From the NCBI RefSeq assembly GCF_041925275.1, contig NZ_JBHEUZ010000006.1:186001-250000 (forward strand): 64,000 bases of DNA, read 5' to 3'. Positions 18,245-25,985 of this stretch are shown here, one piece after another; the stretch's first letter is position 1; the number at the start of each line of letters is the position of its first letter. The stretch comes from Parapedobacter pyrenivorans_A. GTDB taxonomy: Bacteria; Bacteroidota; Bacteroidia; Sphingobacteriales; Sphingobacteriaceae. Below the pieces are notes generated by a model that ran no database searches, was not told the origin of the DNA, and saw nothing but the letters and a program-made list of their open reading frames with translations. The position numbers were made by a program, and so were the translations under genes.

Positions 18245-21200
18245 TTATTTAACTACGCGCATAATTCCGTTCATACCGCGCCAGTGGCCGGGGAACGTAC
18301 ATAGGTAAGGATAGTCGCCCGGCTCCGTCGGGGCCGTAAATTCCAGCGTTACGCTCTCCCCCGGATTTACCAAGGCGGTGTGGTGCAACACCTCGGGGAT
18401 ATCGGGGATATACTGTTTTTCATATGCTTCTGACGACCGTAGCATGTCATCGGCGGCCTTGCCTACGATATCCAATGTGCCCGGCTGGATAATCAGCAGG
18501 TTATGCTGCATGCCATCGGGATTTTCAAACACGAGGGTAATGCGCTTGCCCGCAGGAACGGTAATCAGTTTTTTGTCGTACTGCATGATGTCTTTCACCG
18601 CTTTGAGCTCAATCCGTTCAGACGGCACATTGGCGGCAGGATCGGATTGCGCCCCATCGTGTGCCGAGGTAGCCGATCGGTTTGCTTTAAACAGCTTTAC
18701 GGCGATGCTATTGGCATTGCCGGTAAATCCAGACGGGCCGCCATAGTCCGTAAAGGCATGTGCCTCGTCGAAATCCTCACCCGAACGCAGGTTGAGGCCC
18801 AATGGTTCGGCAAATAGGTGCATGGCCTTAGCAGTGCCTTGGGTCACACCATTTACTAGCAACTCTATCGAGGCATCGGCCAACAGGCGGGCATCTGCCA
18901 CAAACTCGCTCGGCAAGTTACCGCGCGACACCACCGTGGCGGTTTGACCATGCTGGTATACCTCGAAGAATAACCGGTTATTTTTTGCGTAAACGGCATA
19001 ACCGCCGGTCTTGCCACCTTGCCCTACAATCAGCCCATTGTAGGGCTGGTTATCGCGCCGGCGTACTTCCATCCGGATATGGATTTCCTTGTTAGAAACA
19101 TCGGGCGAGAAAGGGAAACGGCTCCGCCGACCGAGTGTGTATTCCTCGGTAGCTAATGATTCGAGTATACGCGTAGCGAAACTGCTTGCCGCCGGGGTTG
19201 ACGCCAATTTTAGGAAGGCATCTTCTTGGCGCGCTATGGCTGCAAACAAGGCTTGGGATAGCCACCGGTCGCCCTCATTGACCGAATCATCGGTTGCCTC
19301 CAGCAAGGCCTTGGCAATTTCGGCGGAAGCAGGGTACTCAGCTAACCGAACAAAAGCCGCCAATCGGGTATTTAGCGCCGTGTCTGCCAATATTGCACTT
19401 TTCAGTATGGCATCCCTCGATTGATCATTTACCGGTAACACTTGAACAGCTGCCTTGCGCACGCCAGCGGACGGGTGACTCAACGATTTCACGACAGCGT
19501 CAAATACCTCTTTATTCGATTCGATAACGTTTAATCCCTGTAATGTCCAAAGTGCATGGATAGCCGGGGCATTCAGGCCGATTTTATCCACGTTCTTGTC
19601 TGACGCGATACCGATCAGCCCGTTCACTACATCGTCCTTTTGCCGCTCTACCAAGAGCCGCTGCGCATGCATCCGCCAGAATTTATTGTCGCTTTTCAAG
19701 GCCTTCAAGAGTCCATTGGCGTCATCTTTGGAAAGTTTATACGATGATTTGTGTTTTGCATCTTTGTAAACCAATCGGTAAACCCGCCCGTACTTCTTGT
19801 CGCGCAAGTCGCTCTCGAACGCGTTGCCCGGGCCATGGGGTTGTTCTACGAACGGCAATACTTTATCTGAAGGTGCTTGGGCCGGCACGAATACATTGTG
19901 TTGGATAATGAAATTGTACCAATCCAGTATCCAAACGGCACCATCCGGACCGACTTCCGCGTGCACCGGGCCAAACCACTCGTCCGAACTAGCTACCAAG
20001 TTCCATCCATCGTGCTCCTTGAAGCCTGCACCATCGGGCTCGATGATCGCGTTGTGGATCAACCTTACGGTTGGTTCGGTTACGAAAGCGACCTTATTCC
20101 AATAATCCTGCGGATAATCCCGCGCTGTGTACAACTGGTGTCCTGCCGCCGATGTAAAGCCACCAACCACATCTACCTGACGGAGGTTGGGTTGCATGGC
20201 GTGTACTTCGTAGTGCCCATCAATCTTTTGTACCGCGTTGACGTTGAGCTTCCGGTCATCCTCTTGGAGCCGGCGCTGCACCATTTGTTCGGGCATTGAA
20301 TAGAACGCGCTATGGGTATTGTTTGCCGTCGAAATAAACACGTTATTGTCTTCGGTCATCCCCAAGCCCCACATATTGTTACTGGTGGTGGCGAGGTATT
20401 TAAAGTCTGTTCCATCGGATTTGAAGTGATATACACCTTGGCCAAAGGCAATCCGTTGGCCATTGATGGTACCGTTGAAACCTGCATATCCCGTAACGCC
20501 CCAGATTTTATTGTCAAACCCATACTGCAGGTTGGAAGGTCCAGCATGGGTGTCGTTCTTGTTCCACCCCGTCATTACGGTATCCCGCACGTCAGCAACG
20601 TCATCACCATCCGTGTCCTTTAAGAAAAGGAAATGGGGCGCCATGGCAACGATAATGCCATCATTGGCAAACGTAAGGCTTGTTGCGATGTTCAACTTAT
20701 CGGCAAAAACCGTAAACTTATCGGCTACTCCATCTCCATCCGTATCTTCGCATATCTTAATCCGGTCATTGGGTTCTCCTTTCAGTTCGACGAAATTGTT
20801 TGGATAATCCATGGCCTCTATAATCCACAACCGGCCTTTCTCATCCCAGCTCATCGCCATGGGATTAACGATATCGGGTTCGGAAGCAAACAATTGCAGT
20901 TCAAACCCAATGGGCACTTGTATCAGCTTCTTCGATTCATCCGACGATAGCGGATCCTGCATTTTCGGCACGAAGTGCCGGGCCGTGAAGTCGGCGATGG
21001 TATCTTCATAAATACTTACACTTGGGATCTGCAACTGCGCCACCAGTCCCATCACTTTATCGCCCAGCGCCCATTGCGCACCGCTATTGATGAGCTGCAA
21101 GAAATCCAGCTGCTTCCACGTGGCTACTTCCCTCCCGAGCGGCGTATGGAATATACGGCCACTGCCTTTAGTAAGATACTGCACGGCGTCAGCCACAGGT

Positions 21201-21589
21201 TCATCTATGTTTTCCGCGGCTGTTGCACCGCTGATCATCAACGATTCGGTACCGAAAGAGAGGAGTCCTCTGCCGTCGGCCACGAAATCTGCGAGCACCC
21301 GTTGTTGGTCGGCGGCGAGCGAATCGGAAATCGCAAACAACACCACGCCGTCGTATACACGTAGGTTCTGCTTGGTCAGGTCTGCGGGATCCTGACTGTA
21401 CGTTAGGTTTATACCGCTTTTGAAAAGCTCTATGGCTAGCCACGATGCATATTTGCCCGACTCGACCGCCTCATCCGCGCTCCCTACGAACAACACCTCG
21501 GCACGCCGGGGATAATCGCGATTGTCGCCAGTACACTGGATGAGCAACAAACAAAAAACGGCAATATACAAATAGGCAATTAGTTTCAT
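18245..21589 (-). CDS. ThuA-like/PVC-type propeller/HEAT/cupredoxin lipoprotein
   Basis: This lipoprotein of about 1114 residues has the lipobox LLIQC. The domains in order are: a ThuA-like fold (about 30-175, GVVLFAISDSLAADQQRVLA); a PVC-type membrane-bound-dehydrogenase propeller (about 205-600, MAMSWDEKGRLWIIEAMDYP and GPVHAEVGPDGAVWILDWYN); HEAT-type repeats (about 620-820); a LamG/DUF1080-like beta domain (about 830-970); and a C-terminal cupredoxin with copper ligands in GMQHNLLII and YLCTFPGHWRGMNG (His, Cys, His, Met). No CxxCH haem site is present, although the PVC family is named for one. I use the ATG at 21589; others lie at 21595 and 21643. It opens the operon and is preceded by copy 2 of the shared promoter. 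It may pass electrons from sugar oxidation to copper. Confidence 0.85.
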   Translation of the reverse strand: MKLIAYLYIAVFCLLLIQCTGDNRDYPRRAEVLFVGSADEAVESGKYASWLAIELFKSGINLTYSQDPADLTKQNLRVYDGVVLFAISDSLAADQQRVLADFVADGRGLLSFGTESLMISGATAAENIDEPVADAVQYLTKGSGRIFHTPLGREVATWKQLDFLQLINSGAQWALGDKVMGLVAQLQIPSVSIYEDTIADFTARHFVPKMQDPLSSDESKKLIQVPIGFELQLFASEPDIVNPMAMSWDEKGRLWIIEAMDYPNNFVELKGEPNDRIKICEDTDGDGVADKFTVFADKLNIATSLTFANDGIIVAMAPHFLFLKDTDGDDVADVRDTVMTGWNKNDTHAGPSNLQYGFDNKIWGVTGYAGFNGTINGQRIAFGQGVYHFKSDGTDFKYLATTSNNMWGLGMTEDNNVFISTANNTHSAFYSMPEQMVQRRLQEDDRKLNVNAVQKIDGHYEVHAMQPNLRQVDVVGGFTSAAGHQLYTARDYPQDYWNKVAFVTEPTVRLIHNAIIEPDGAGFKEHDGWNLVASSDEWFGPVHAEVGPDGAVWILDWYNFIIQHNVFVPAQAPSDKVLPFVEQPHGPGNAFESDLRDKKYGRVYRLVYKDAKHKSSYKLSKDDANGLLKALKSDNKFWRMHAQRLLVERQKDDVVNGLIGIASDKNVDKIGLNAPAIHALWTLQGLNVIESNKEVFDAVVKSLSHPSAGVRKAAVQVLPVNDQSRDAILKSAILADTALNTRLAAFVRLAEYPASAEIAKALLEATDDSVNEGDRWLSQALFAAIARQEDAFLKLASTPAASSFATRILESLATEEYTLGRRSRFPFSPDVSNKEIHIRMEVRRRDNQPYNGLIVGQGGKTGGYAVYAKNNRLFFEVYQHGQTATVVSRGNLPSEFVADARLLADASIELLVNGVTQGTAKAMHLFAEPLGLNLRSGEDFDEAHAFTDYGGPSGFTGNANSIAVKLFKANRSATSAHDGAQSDPAANVPSERIELKAVKDIMQYDKKLITVPAGKRITLVFENPDGMQHNLLIIQPGTLDIVGKAADDMLRSSEAYEKQYIPDIPEVLHHTALVNPGESVTLEFTAPTEPGDYPYLCTFPGHWRGMNGIMRVVK

Positions 21590-21617
21590 ATACATAGTTC
21601 TATAATCGTAAACAACA

Positions 21618-21720
21618 CAAAAGTAGGTACCAAAGCCAACCAAAAACCGCGGTATGTTATCTCTTTGTAGTCAAATTATATCATCGTTTTATATTTTTAT
21701 ATATTTGCAATGACAAATCA
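21618..21720 (-). promoter_or_regulatory. shared 103-bp promoter architecture, copy 2 (PVC/ThuA/enolase operon)
   Basis: On the minus strand: TGATTTGTCA (21711-21720), 25-nt spacer, 43-bp block (21643-21685), 17-nt spacer, -7 box TACTTTTG (21618-21625). It lies between the PVC-type gene and the divergent AraC-type gene. A direct repeat of the form GnCAAATnA on the plus strand (agtcaaatta at 21669, tgacaaatca at 21711) is offset by exactly 42 bp, as in copies 1 and 3, which would place two sites on the same DNA face. Confidence 0.82.
21700..21707 (+). promoter_or_regulatory. candidate -7 box of the AraC-type regulator
   Basis: TATATTTG matches TAnnTTTG. The start of transcription would fall near the conserved TGACAAATCA element (21711-21720), so a protein bound there could repress the regulator gene. 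No good -33 TTTG is at the right distance. Confidence 0.4.
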
Positions 21721-21731
21721 TGAAACCGAGA

Positions 21732-21772
21732 ACGTAAATAATATTGATACATAGGGCAATAATTATTTACGT
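21732..21772. repeat. 11-bp perfect inverted repeat in the AraC-type leader
   Basis: acgtaaataat (21732-21742) and attatttacgt (21762-21772) are perfect complements separated by 19 nt, with arm centres 30 bp apart. The pair lies between the candidate promoter and the start codon of the AraC-type gene. It could be an operator dyad or fold in the leader RNA. Confidence 0.6.
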
Positions 21773-21807
21773 CGAGCGCTCATCGGCAATAAAAAAAAAC
21801 AAAATCG

Positions 21808-22710
21808 ATGAAAAAGACACACGTCATACCCAAGGCACTCATCCCCGAAAACCGGACGTTCGTAGTGCGTAAGCAGGTGGAACCTTACTTTGACCCCACC
21901 TTCCACCTTCATCCCGAGTTCCAGCTATCTTACGTAATGGAAGGCGAAGGGAATCGGTTTGTGGGCGACAGCATAAAGCCCTTCAAAGCGAATGACCTGG
22001 TACTCATCGGCCCCAACTTACCCCATGTATGGCGCAGCCACAACAGCTATTTTGAAAAAGACAGCCAGCTAAGTACAACCGTCATCGTCATTTATTTCTT
22101 AGACCATTTCCTCGGCGAGAACATCCACAAAAAAGAAGAATTCGAACACATCAAGCATCTTTTTCAACGTTCACAATGCGGTATCGAAATTGCCGGCAAG
22201 ACCAAAATCGCCGTTATGCGCATGATGAAGGAATTGCTTGAGTTGAAAGGTGCAGACAGCATTATCCAACTCCTCAGGATATTGAATACCATTGCCCTAT
22301 CTGACGAATGCCACCTCATTACCGATACGCATTCCAAATCGTACAATACCGAGGCCGAAACGGACCGGATGAACAAGGTATATGAGTTCATCATGAAAAA
22401 TTTCAACCGGAAAATCCACTTGGAGGAGGTCGCTTCCATCGCGAGCATGACGAATACCTCTTTCAGCCGGTATTTCAAATCGCGTGTTAATCAATCTTTT
22501 TCGGACTTTCTGAAAGAAATCCGCATTGAGTACGCATGCAAGCTGCTCAAAGAAGACAAGATGAACATTGACCACATCGGCTTTGCTTGCGGTTTCCAAT
22601 CCATGACCAATTTCAATAAGCAATTCAAGAAGGTTACGGGCAAACAACCCCATCAGTACCGCAACGAATATCAGAAAGTCGCACTCGATTCATACCACCA
22701 ATATCACTGA
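21808..22710 (+). CDS. AraC-family transcriptional regulator
   Basis: This 300-residue protein has an N-terminal cupin-type sensor (about 10-100; HLHPEFQLSYVMEGEGNRFV and FKANDLVLIGPNLPHVWRSH) and a C-terminal double helix-turn-helix (about 195-300; IHLEEVASIASMTNTSFSRY, then IGFACGFQSMTNFNKQFKKV). Regulators of this layout sense small sugars in the cytosol. It is divergent from the PVC/ThuA operon and convergent with a GH43 gene, overlapping it by 7 bases. It stands beside copy 2 of the shared promoter and 2.2 kb from copy 3, so it is the best local candidate to bind that motif. That link is inference. It is the only intact regulator between the sigma factor and the broken HTCS. Confidence 0.94.
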   Translation: MKKTHVIPKALIPENRTFVVRKQVEPYFDPTFHLHPEFQLSYVMEGEGNRFVGDSIKPFKANDLVLIGPNLPHVWRSHNSYFEKDSQLSTTVIVIYFLDHFLGENIHKKEEFEHIKHLFQRSQCGIEIAGKTKIAVMRMMKELLELKGADSIIQLLRILNTIALSDECHLITDTHSKSYNTEAETDRMNKVYEFIMKNFNRKIHLEEVASIASMTNTSFSRYFKSRVNQSFSDFLKEIRIEYACKLLKEDKMNIDHIGFACGFQSMTNFNKQFKKVTGKQPHQYRNEYQKVALDSYHQYH

Positions 22711-23774
22711 AATACGGAAGCCTTTTGGGGTGTGGTACTTGGCGAACGGCCATCGATTTCCGGCCAACCATCCTGCCAGATAACCTTATCCAGCATCAGC
22801 ATCCGCCGGCTCGCACCACTTGCCACCTTGCCTTTATCGCGGTCTATACCGTGGTAAAGGAACCAATCCGTTCCTTCGTCATCGGCTATCAGCCGGGCAT
22901 TATGGCCGGGCCCGGCAATACTTGCGTTGCCTTCCATGAAAAGCGTACCCCTGCCGCGTTCGGTGATGGCCTGCCCACCTTTATCTAAGTACGGTCCCAT
23001 GAGGCTTTCCGACCGTGCTACCAACACGTGGTATTTGCTGTCGGCCCCCTCGCAGCAGCTGCCTTTGGAACCAAAGAAATAATAATAACCGCCGCGTTTA
23101 TGGATCATGACGGCTTCATAGTCGCCTGCGGCAATTTTTACCTTTTGCGACAGATCAGGTACGGAAAGACCATCGTCTGCCAGCTTCACGACATACGTAC
23201 CCTGCGTGGGCGCATTGCTGAAGCTACCCCAAAAAAGGTACTTCTCCCCCTCCTCTTCAAAATAGAAAGCATCGATGGAATTAGGCACGCCTACTTCCTC
23301 ACTATTGAATACCTTGCCATGGTCGGTAAACGGGCCGGTTGGCTTTTCTGCAACGGCTACACCGATACCCGGATTGGGGTCGCCCCACGTGGAGTAGGCA
23401 TAGTAGAGGTGGTATTTCCCATTCACCAGGTTTACATCCGGCGCCCATATCCCGCCGTCATCTTTCCAGTTGGGTTTCTCTTCGAATGCCGGCCCTACCA
23501 CTTGCCAGTTTACCAAGTTGGTCGACCGCAGGATGGGCACCAGCCGGCTACCTTGCCCGTCACCCCAATTATCCTGGGTACCGTACGCATAAAAGAGTCC
23601 TGTTTCCGGGTCACGGATAACCGTGGGGTCCGCTAGGATGGGTTCGAAAACGGGGTTGGTATACGTTGCTACGGACGTACCGGGCTGCTGGGGATTGTCC
23701 GTGTCCGATTGCTCGCCGGAACGGGCGCACCCCGCCAGAAGCAACAACACGATGAGAAAATTGTGGATTAACAT
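22704..23774 (-). CDS. GH43-family glycosidase lipoprotein
   Basis: This 356-residue protein has the lipobox LLAGC and a five-bladed GH43 propeller. The catalytic base is the Asp of ILADPTVIRD, the pKa-modulating Asp is in NSIDAFYF, and the general acid Glu is probably in DYEAVMIHKRGGYYYFFGS. GIWAPDVNLVNGKYHLYYAY is a family hallmark. A CC pair in GSKGSCCEG recalls endo-arabinanase-like members, so an arabinan substrate is possible, but GH43 also covers xylosidases and galactosidases. It is the second gene behind promoter copy 3, 28 bases after another GH43 gene, and its 3' end overlaps the convergent AraC-type gene. Confidence 0.9.
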   Translation of the reverse strand: MLIHNFLIVLLLLAGCARSGEQSDTDNPQQPGTSVATYTNPVFEPILADPTVIRDPETGLFYAYGTQDNWGDGQGSRLVPILRSTNLVNWQVVGPAFEEKPNWKDDGGIWAPDVNLVNGKYHLYYAYSTWGDPNPGIGVAVAEKPTGPFTDHGKVFNSEEVGVPNSIDAFYFEEEGEKYLFWGSFSNAPTQGTYVVKLADDGLSVPDLSQKVKIAAGDYEAVMIHKRGGYYYFFGSKGSCCEGADSKYHVLVARSESLMGPYLDKGGQAITERGRGTLFMEGNASIAGPGHNARLIADDEGTDWFLYHGIDRDKGKVASGASRRMLMLDKVIWQDGWPEIDGRSPSTTPQKASVFQ

Positions 23775-23802
23775 GCCTTTTGAAATTGAATGGGAAATAT
23801 CA

Positions 23803-24798
23803 CTATTCTTCCAACAAAGGGATCATCACGCCATTACCGTCCACGCTGAATTTATAAAGACCCGCTCCGGCATCCCACCGCTTGGTTACAGGAACAATGC
23901 GCGTGCGCCTGGGCGTTACCTGTTGTTGGTCAAAATGAACGTGGTATACGTAATACAATTGACCGTCCAATCCTTCAAACAAATCACCGTGTCCGGAACC
24001 GTTTTCGCCAACAATCGAACGGTGGATAATCGGGCTATCGCTTTGTTTGACCCAAGGGCCGTATGGCGAATCTGCCACGGCATAGCCCACCGCATAATCG
24101 ATGTTCAGATAGTGGTTTGCCGAATAGAACATATAATATTTATCGGCTAACTTGATAACGGTAGGTCCCTCCATGATGGGGGCCGACTCGTAGGCGGGAG
24201 TCGCTTCCCACGGCTCGGTTTGGTCAAAGCATTTCCGTAGTGTTTCCGGCTTGATTTTTCCCTTTTCCAAGTCAAATTCGGCTACCCACAAGTAATTACC
24301 ATTGGAAAACCGAACGTGGTATAGATAATGCTTACCATCGCTATCCTTGAAAATATAGGAGTCGATATTCTTCTCCGTGCCATCAATGGGAGCAACTTCC
24401 GCTTGTGTGTATGGGCCTAGCAAGGAGGAAGACTGTGTCAATACGGTCTGCTCATTGGCAGTATACGTCAAATAATAGGTACCGCTTTCTTTGAATAGCT
24501 GCGGGGCCCAGAATCCTTGGGTACCAAAGGCTTGCTCTCCCTTGGTAAGGAGCATGTGTACCCTACCAGTAGCCGCAGGCGTTCTCCAGGTTTTCAAGTC
24601 GGTCGATTCCAGCACGGCAAACCCCGAGGCTGCACTCTTTCCGCTTCCGCCGGTGCCCGTGAGGTAGTATTTTCCATTTTCAATATAGATGGTTGGGTCC
24701 GCAAAAAATAGTTCTTGCTTTTCCTGCGCCACGAGTTGAACGCCGGGGATTAACAGCCCTGCGATAAGCAAGGTGCAACAGAAAATAAAGTGTTTCAT
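23803..24798 (-). CDS. GH43-family glycosidase, exported
   Basis: This 331-residue protein has a signal peptide ending near QLVAQ without a lipobox, so it should be periplasmic. The catalytic set of family 43 is visible: Asp in LFFADPTIYIENGKYYLTGT, Asp in KNIDSYIFKDSDGKHYLYHV and Glu in PIMEGPTVIKLADKYYMFYS. GFWAPQLFKESGTYYLTYTA gives the usual blade motif. Likely activities are alpha-L-arabinofuranosidase or beta-xylosidase. It begins the two-gene unit behind promoter copy 3 (24897-24999), separated by 206 bases from the GH43 gene upstream. Confidence 0.9.
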   Translation of the reverse strand: MKHFIFCCTLLIAGLLIPGVQLVAQEKQELFFADPTIYIENGKYYLTGTGGSGKSAASGFAVLESTDLKTWRTPAATGRVHMLLTKGEQAFGTQGFWAPQLFKESGTYYLTYTANEQTVLTQSSSLLGPYTQAEVAPIDGTEKNIDSYIFKDSDGKHYLYHVRFSNGNYLWVAEFDLEKGKIKPETLRKCFDQTEPWEATPAYESAPIMEGPTVIKLADKYYMFYSANHYLNIDYAVGYAVADSPYGPWVKQSDSPIIHRSIVGENGSGHGDLFEGLDGQLYYVYHVHFDQQQVTPRRTRIVPVTKRWDAGAGLYKFSVDGNGVMIPLLEE

Positions 24799-24896
24799 GC
24801 TATTGTTTATTTTAAAGGGCCCGTATGGATGCGTTAATGCTAAACATCAAATGAGTTCAAGAAACCGCATAAATAGTATTATAATCGTAAACTATA

Positions 24897-24999
24897 CAAA
24901 AATAGGCCGATTAGCTGCAGGAAAACCGCGGTATGTTGCCCCTTTATGGTCAAATTATATCATCGTGCGAAACCCTTACACTCCCTCAATGATAAATCA
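24897..24999 (-). promoter_or_regulatory. shared 103-bp promoter architecture, copy 3 (GH43 pair)
   Basis: On the minus strand: TGATTTATCA (24990-24999), 25-nt spacer, 43-bp block (24922-24964), 17-nt spacer, -7 box TATTTTTG (24897-24904). The -7 box lies about 98 bases before the GH43 start. Block spacing is identical to copies 1 and 2, and the spacers are unrelated in sequence. Confidence 0.82.
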
Positions 25000-25004
25000 G
25001 TGAG

Positions 25005-25985
25005 TTAATCCAGAAGCACCGGGGTCATGTAATCCTTATCGATCTGCATCACCGTCTCGCCGTCCTTTTTGGCAAAGGTCACCGTGCTGATGTGCATGAT
25101 GCGTGGGTGTATTTCCGTTTCGCTATGATGCGCATGGAATACAATCCTTAAATTGCCTTCCTTATCCGTGAACATAGCGCTGTGGCCCACCCCAACCAAG
25201 TCGCCCGGCTTCTGTAAAATTGGGTTCCCTTCATACTTTATCCAGGGCCCGGTAATCTGCGCTGCCGTAGCGAAACCGATGCCATAGAAAGGACTTTCGT
25301 AGCTATTGGCCGAATAGGTCATGTAGTATTTCCCCCCATGTTTTAAGACAAAAGGGCCTTCATTGACGCGTGGCCAAACCTCTTCCCATGTTTGCGATAC
25401 GTTGATGCACTTGACCGCCGTTTCCGGCCGTATCTCCGTCAGGTTATCTTCTAGTTCCGCTACCCACACGTTCAAGCCGTCGTTAAACCGGTCATAAAGT
25501 AGGTAAGGCTTGCCGTCATCGTCGATAAACAATGAATTATCGATACATTTCTCGTCGGTAATCATCGGTTGCTTCACTTCCTGCTTGAAAGGACCCAACG
25601 GATGGTCGCTGGTGGCTACACAGATATGTTCGTCGGCCGAATAATACATATAGAATTTTCCATCCACGTGATAAACTTCCGGTGCCCAAAACCAACGGTC
25701 GCCCCACGAATCTTTTTTATCCAATGCCAACCGGTTGCCCGGCACCGCCTCCCACGTAAGCAGGTCTTGCGACACATAGACCGCAATCCCATCCTCGGCA
25801 TACGTACCGTATGCGTAGTAGGTGTCACCGTACAACATAATAAAAGGGTCTCCGAAAAGCACGTTCGTTTCAACGGGTTCTTGGCGCACATTGGGCTCCG
25901 AACCGGTATGGTTTGACGAACATGCAAGCACATTGACGCTGATGGCTAGTGTAACCAAAAAAATTATTCGCATCTCCCTATTCAT
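25005..25985 (-). CDS. GH43-family glycosidase lipoprotein
   Basis: This protein of about 326 residues has a lipoprotein signal (lipobox VLAC) and the GH43 propeller: Asp in LFGDPFIMLYGDTYYAYGT, Asp in KCIDNSLFIDDDGKPYLLYD and Glu in RVNEGPFVLKHGGKYYMTYS. FWAPEVYHVDGKFYMYYSAD is the family blade motif. It is closely similar in layout to the next GH43 (23803-24798). The ATG at 25985 overlaps the stop of the upstream gene as ATGAATAG, implying translational coupling; another ATG lies at 25973, and the longer frame starts only with TTG. Arabinofuranosidase or xylosidase activity is likely; the exact substrate is unknown. Confidence 0.9.
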   Translation of the reverse strand: MNREMRIIFLVTLAISVNVLACSSNHTGSEPNVRQEPVETNVLFGDPFIMLYGDTYYAYGTYAEDGIAVYVSQDLLTWEAVPGNRLALDKKDSWGDRWFWAPEVYHVDGKFYMYYSADEHICVATSDHPLGPFKQEVKQPMITDEKCIDNSLFIDDDGKPYLLYDRFNDGLNVWVAELEDNLTEIRPETAVKCINVSQTWEEVWPRVNEGPFVLKHGGKYYMTYSANSYESPFYGIGFATAAQITGPWIKYEGNPILQKPGDLVGVGHSAMFTDKEGNLRIVFHAHHSETEIHPRIMHISTVTFAKKDGETVMQIDKDYMTPVLLD

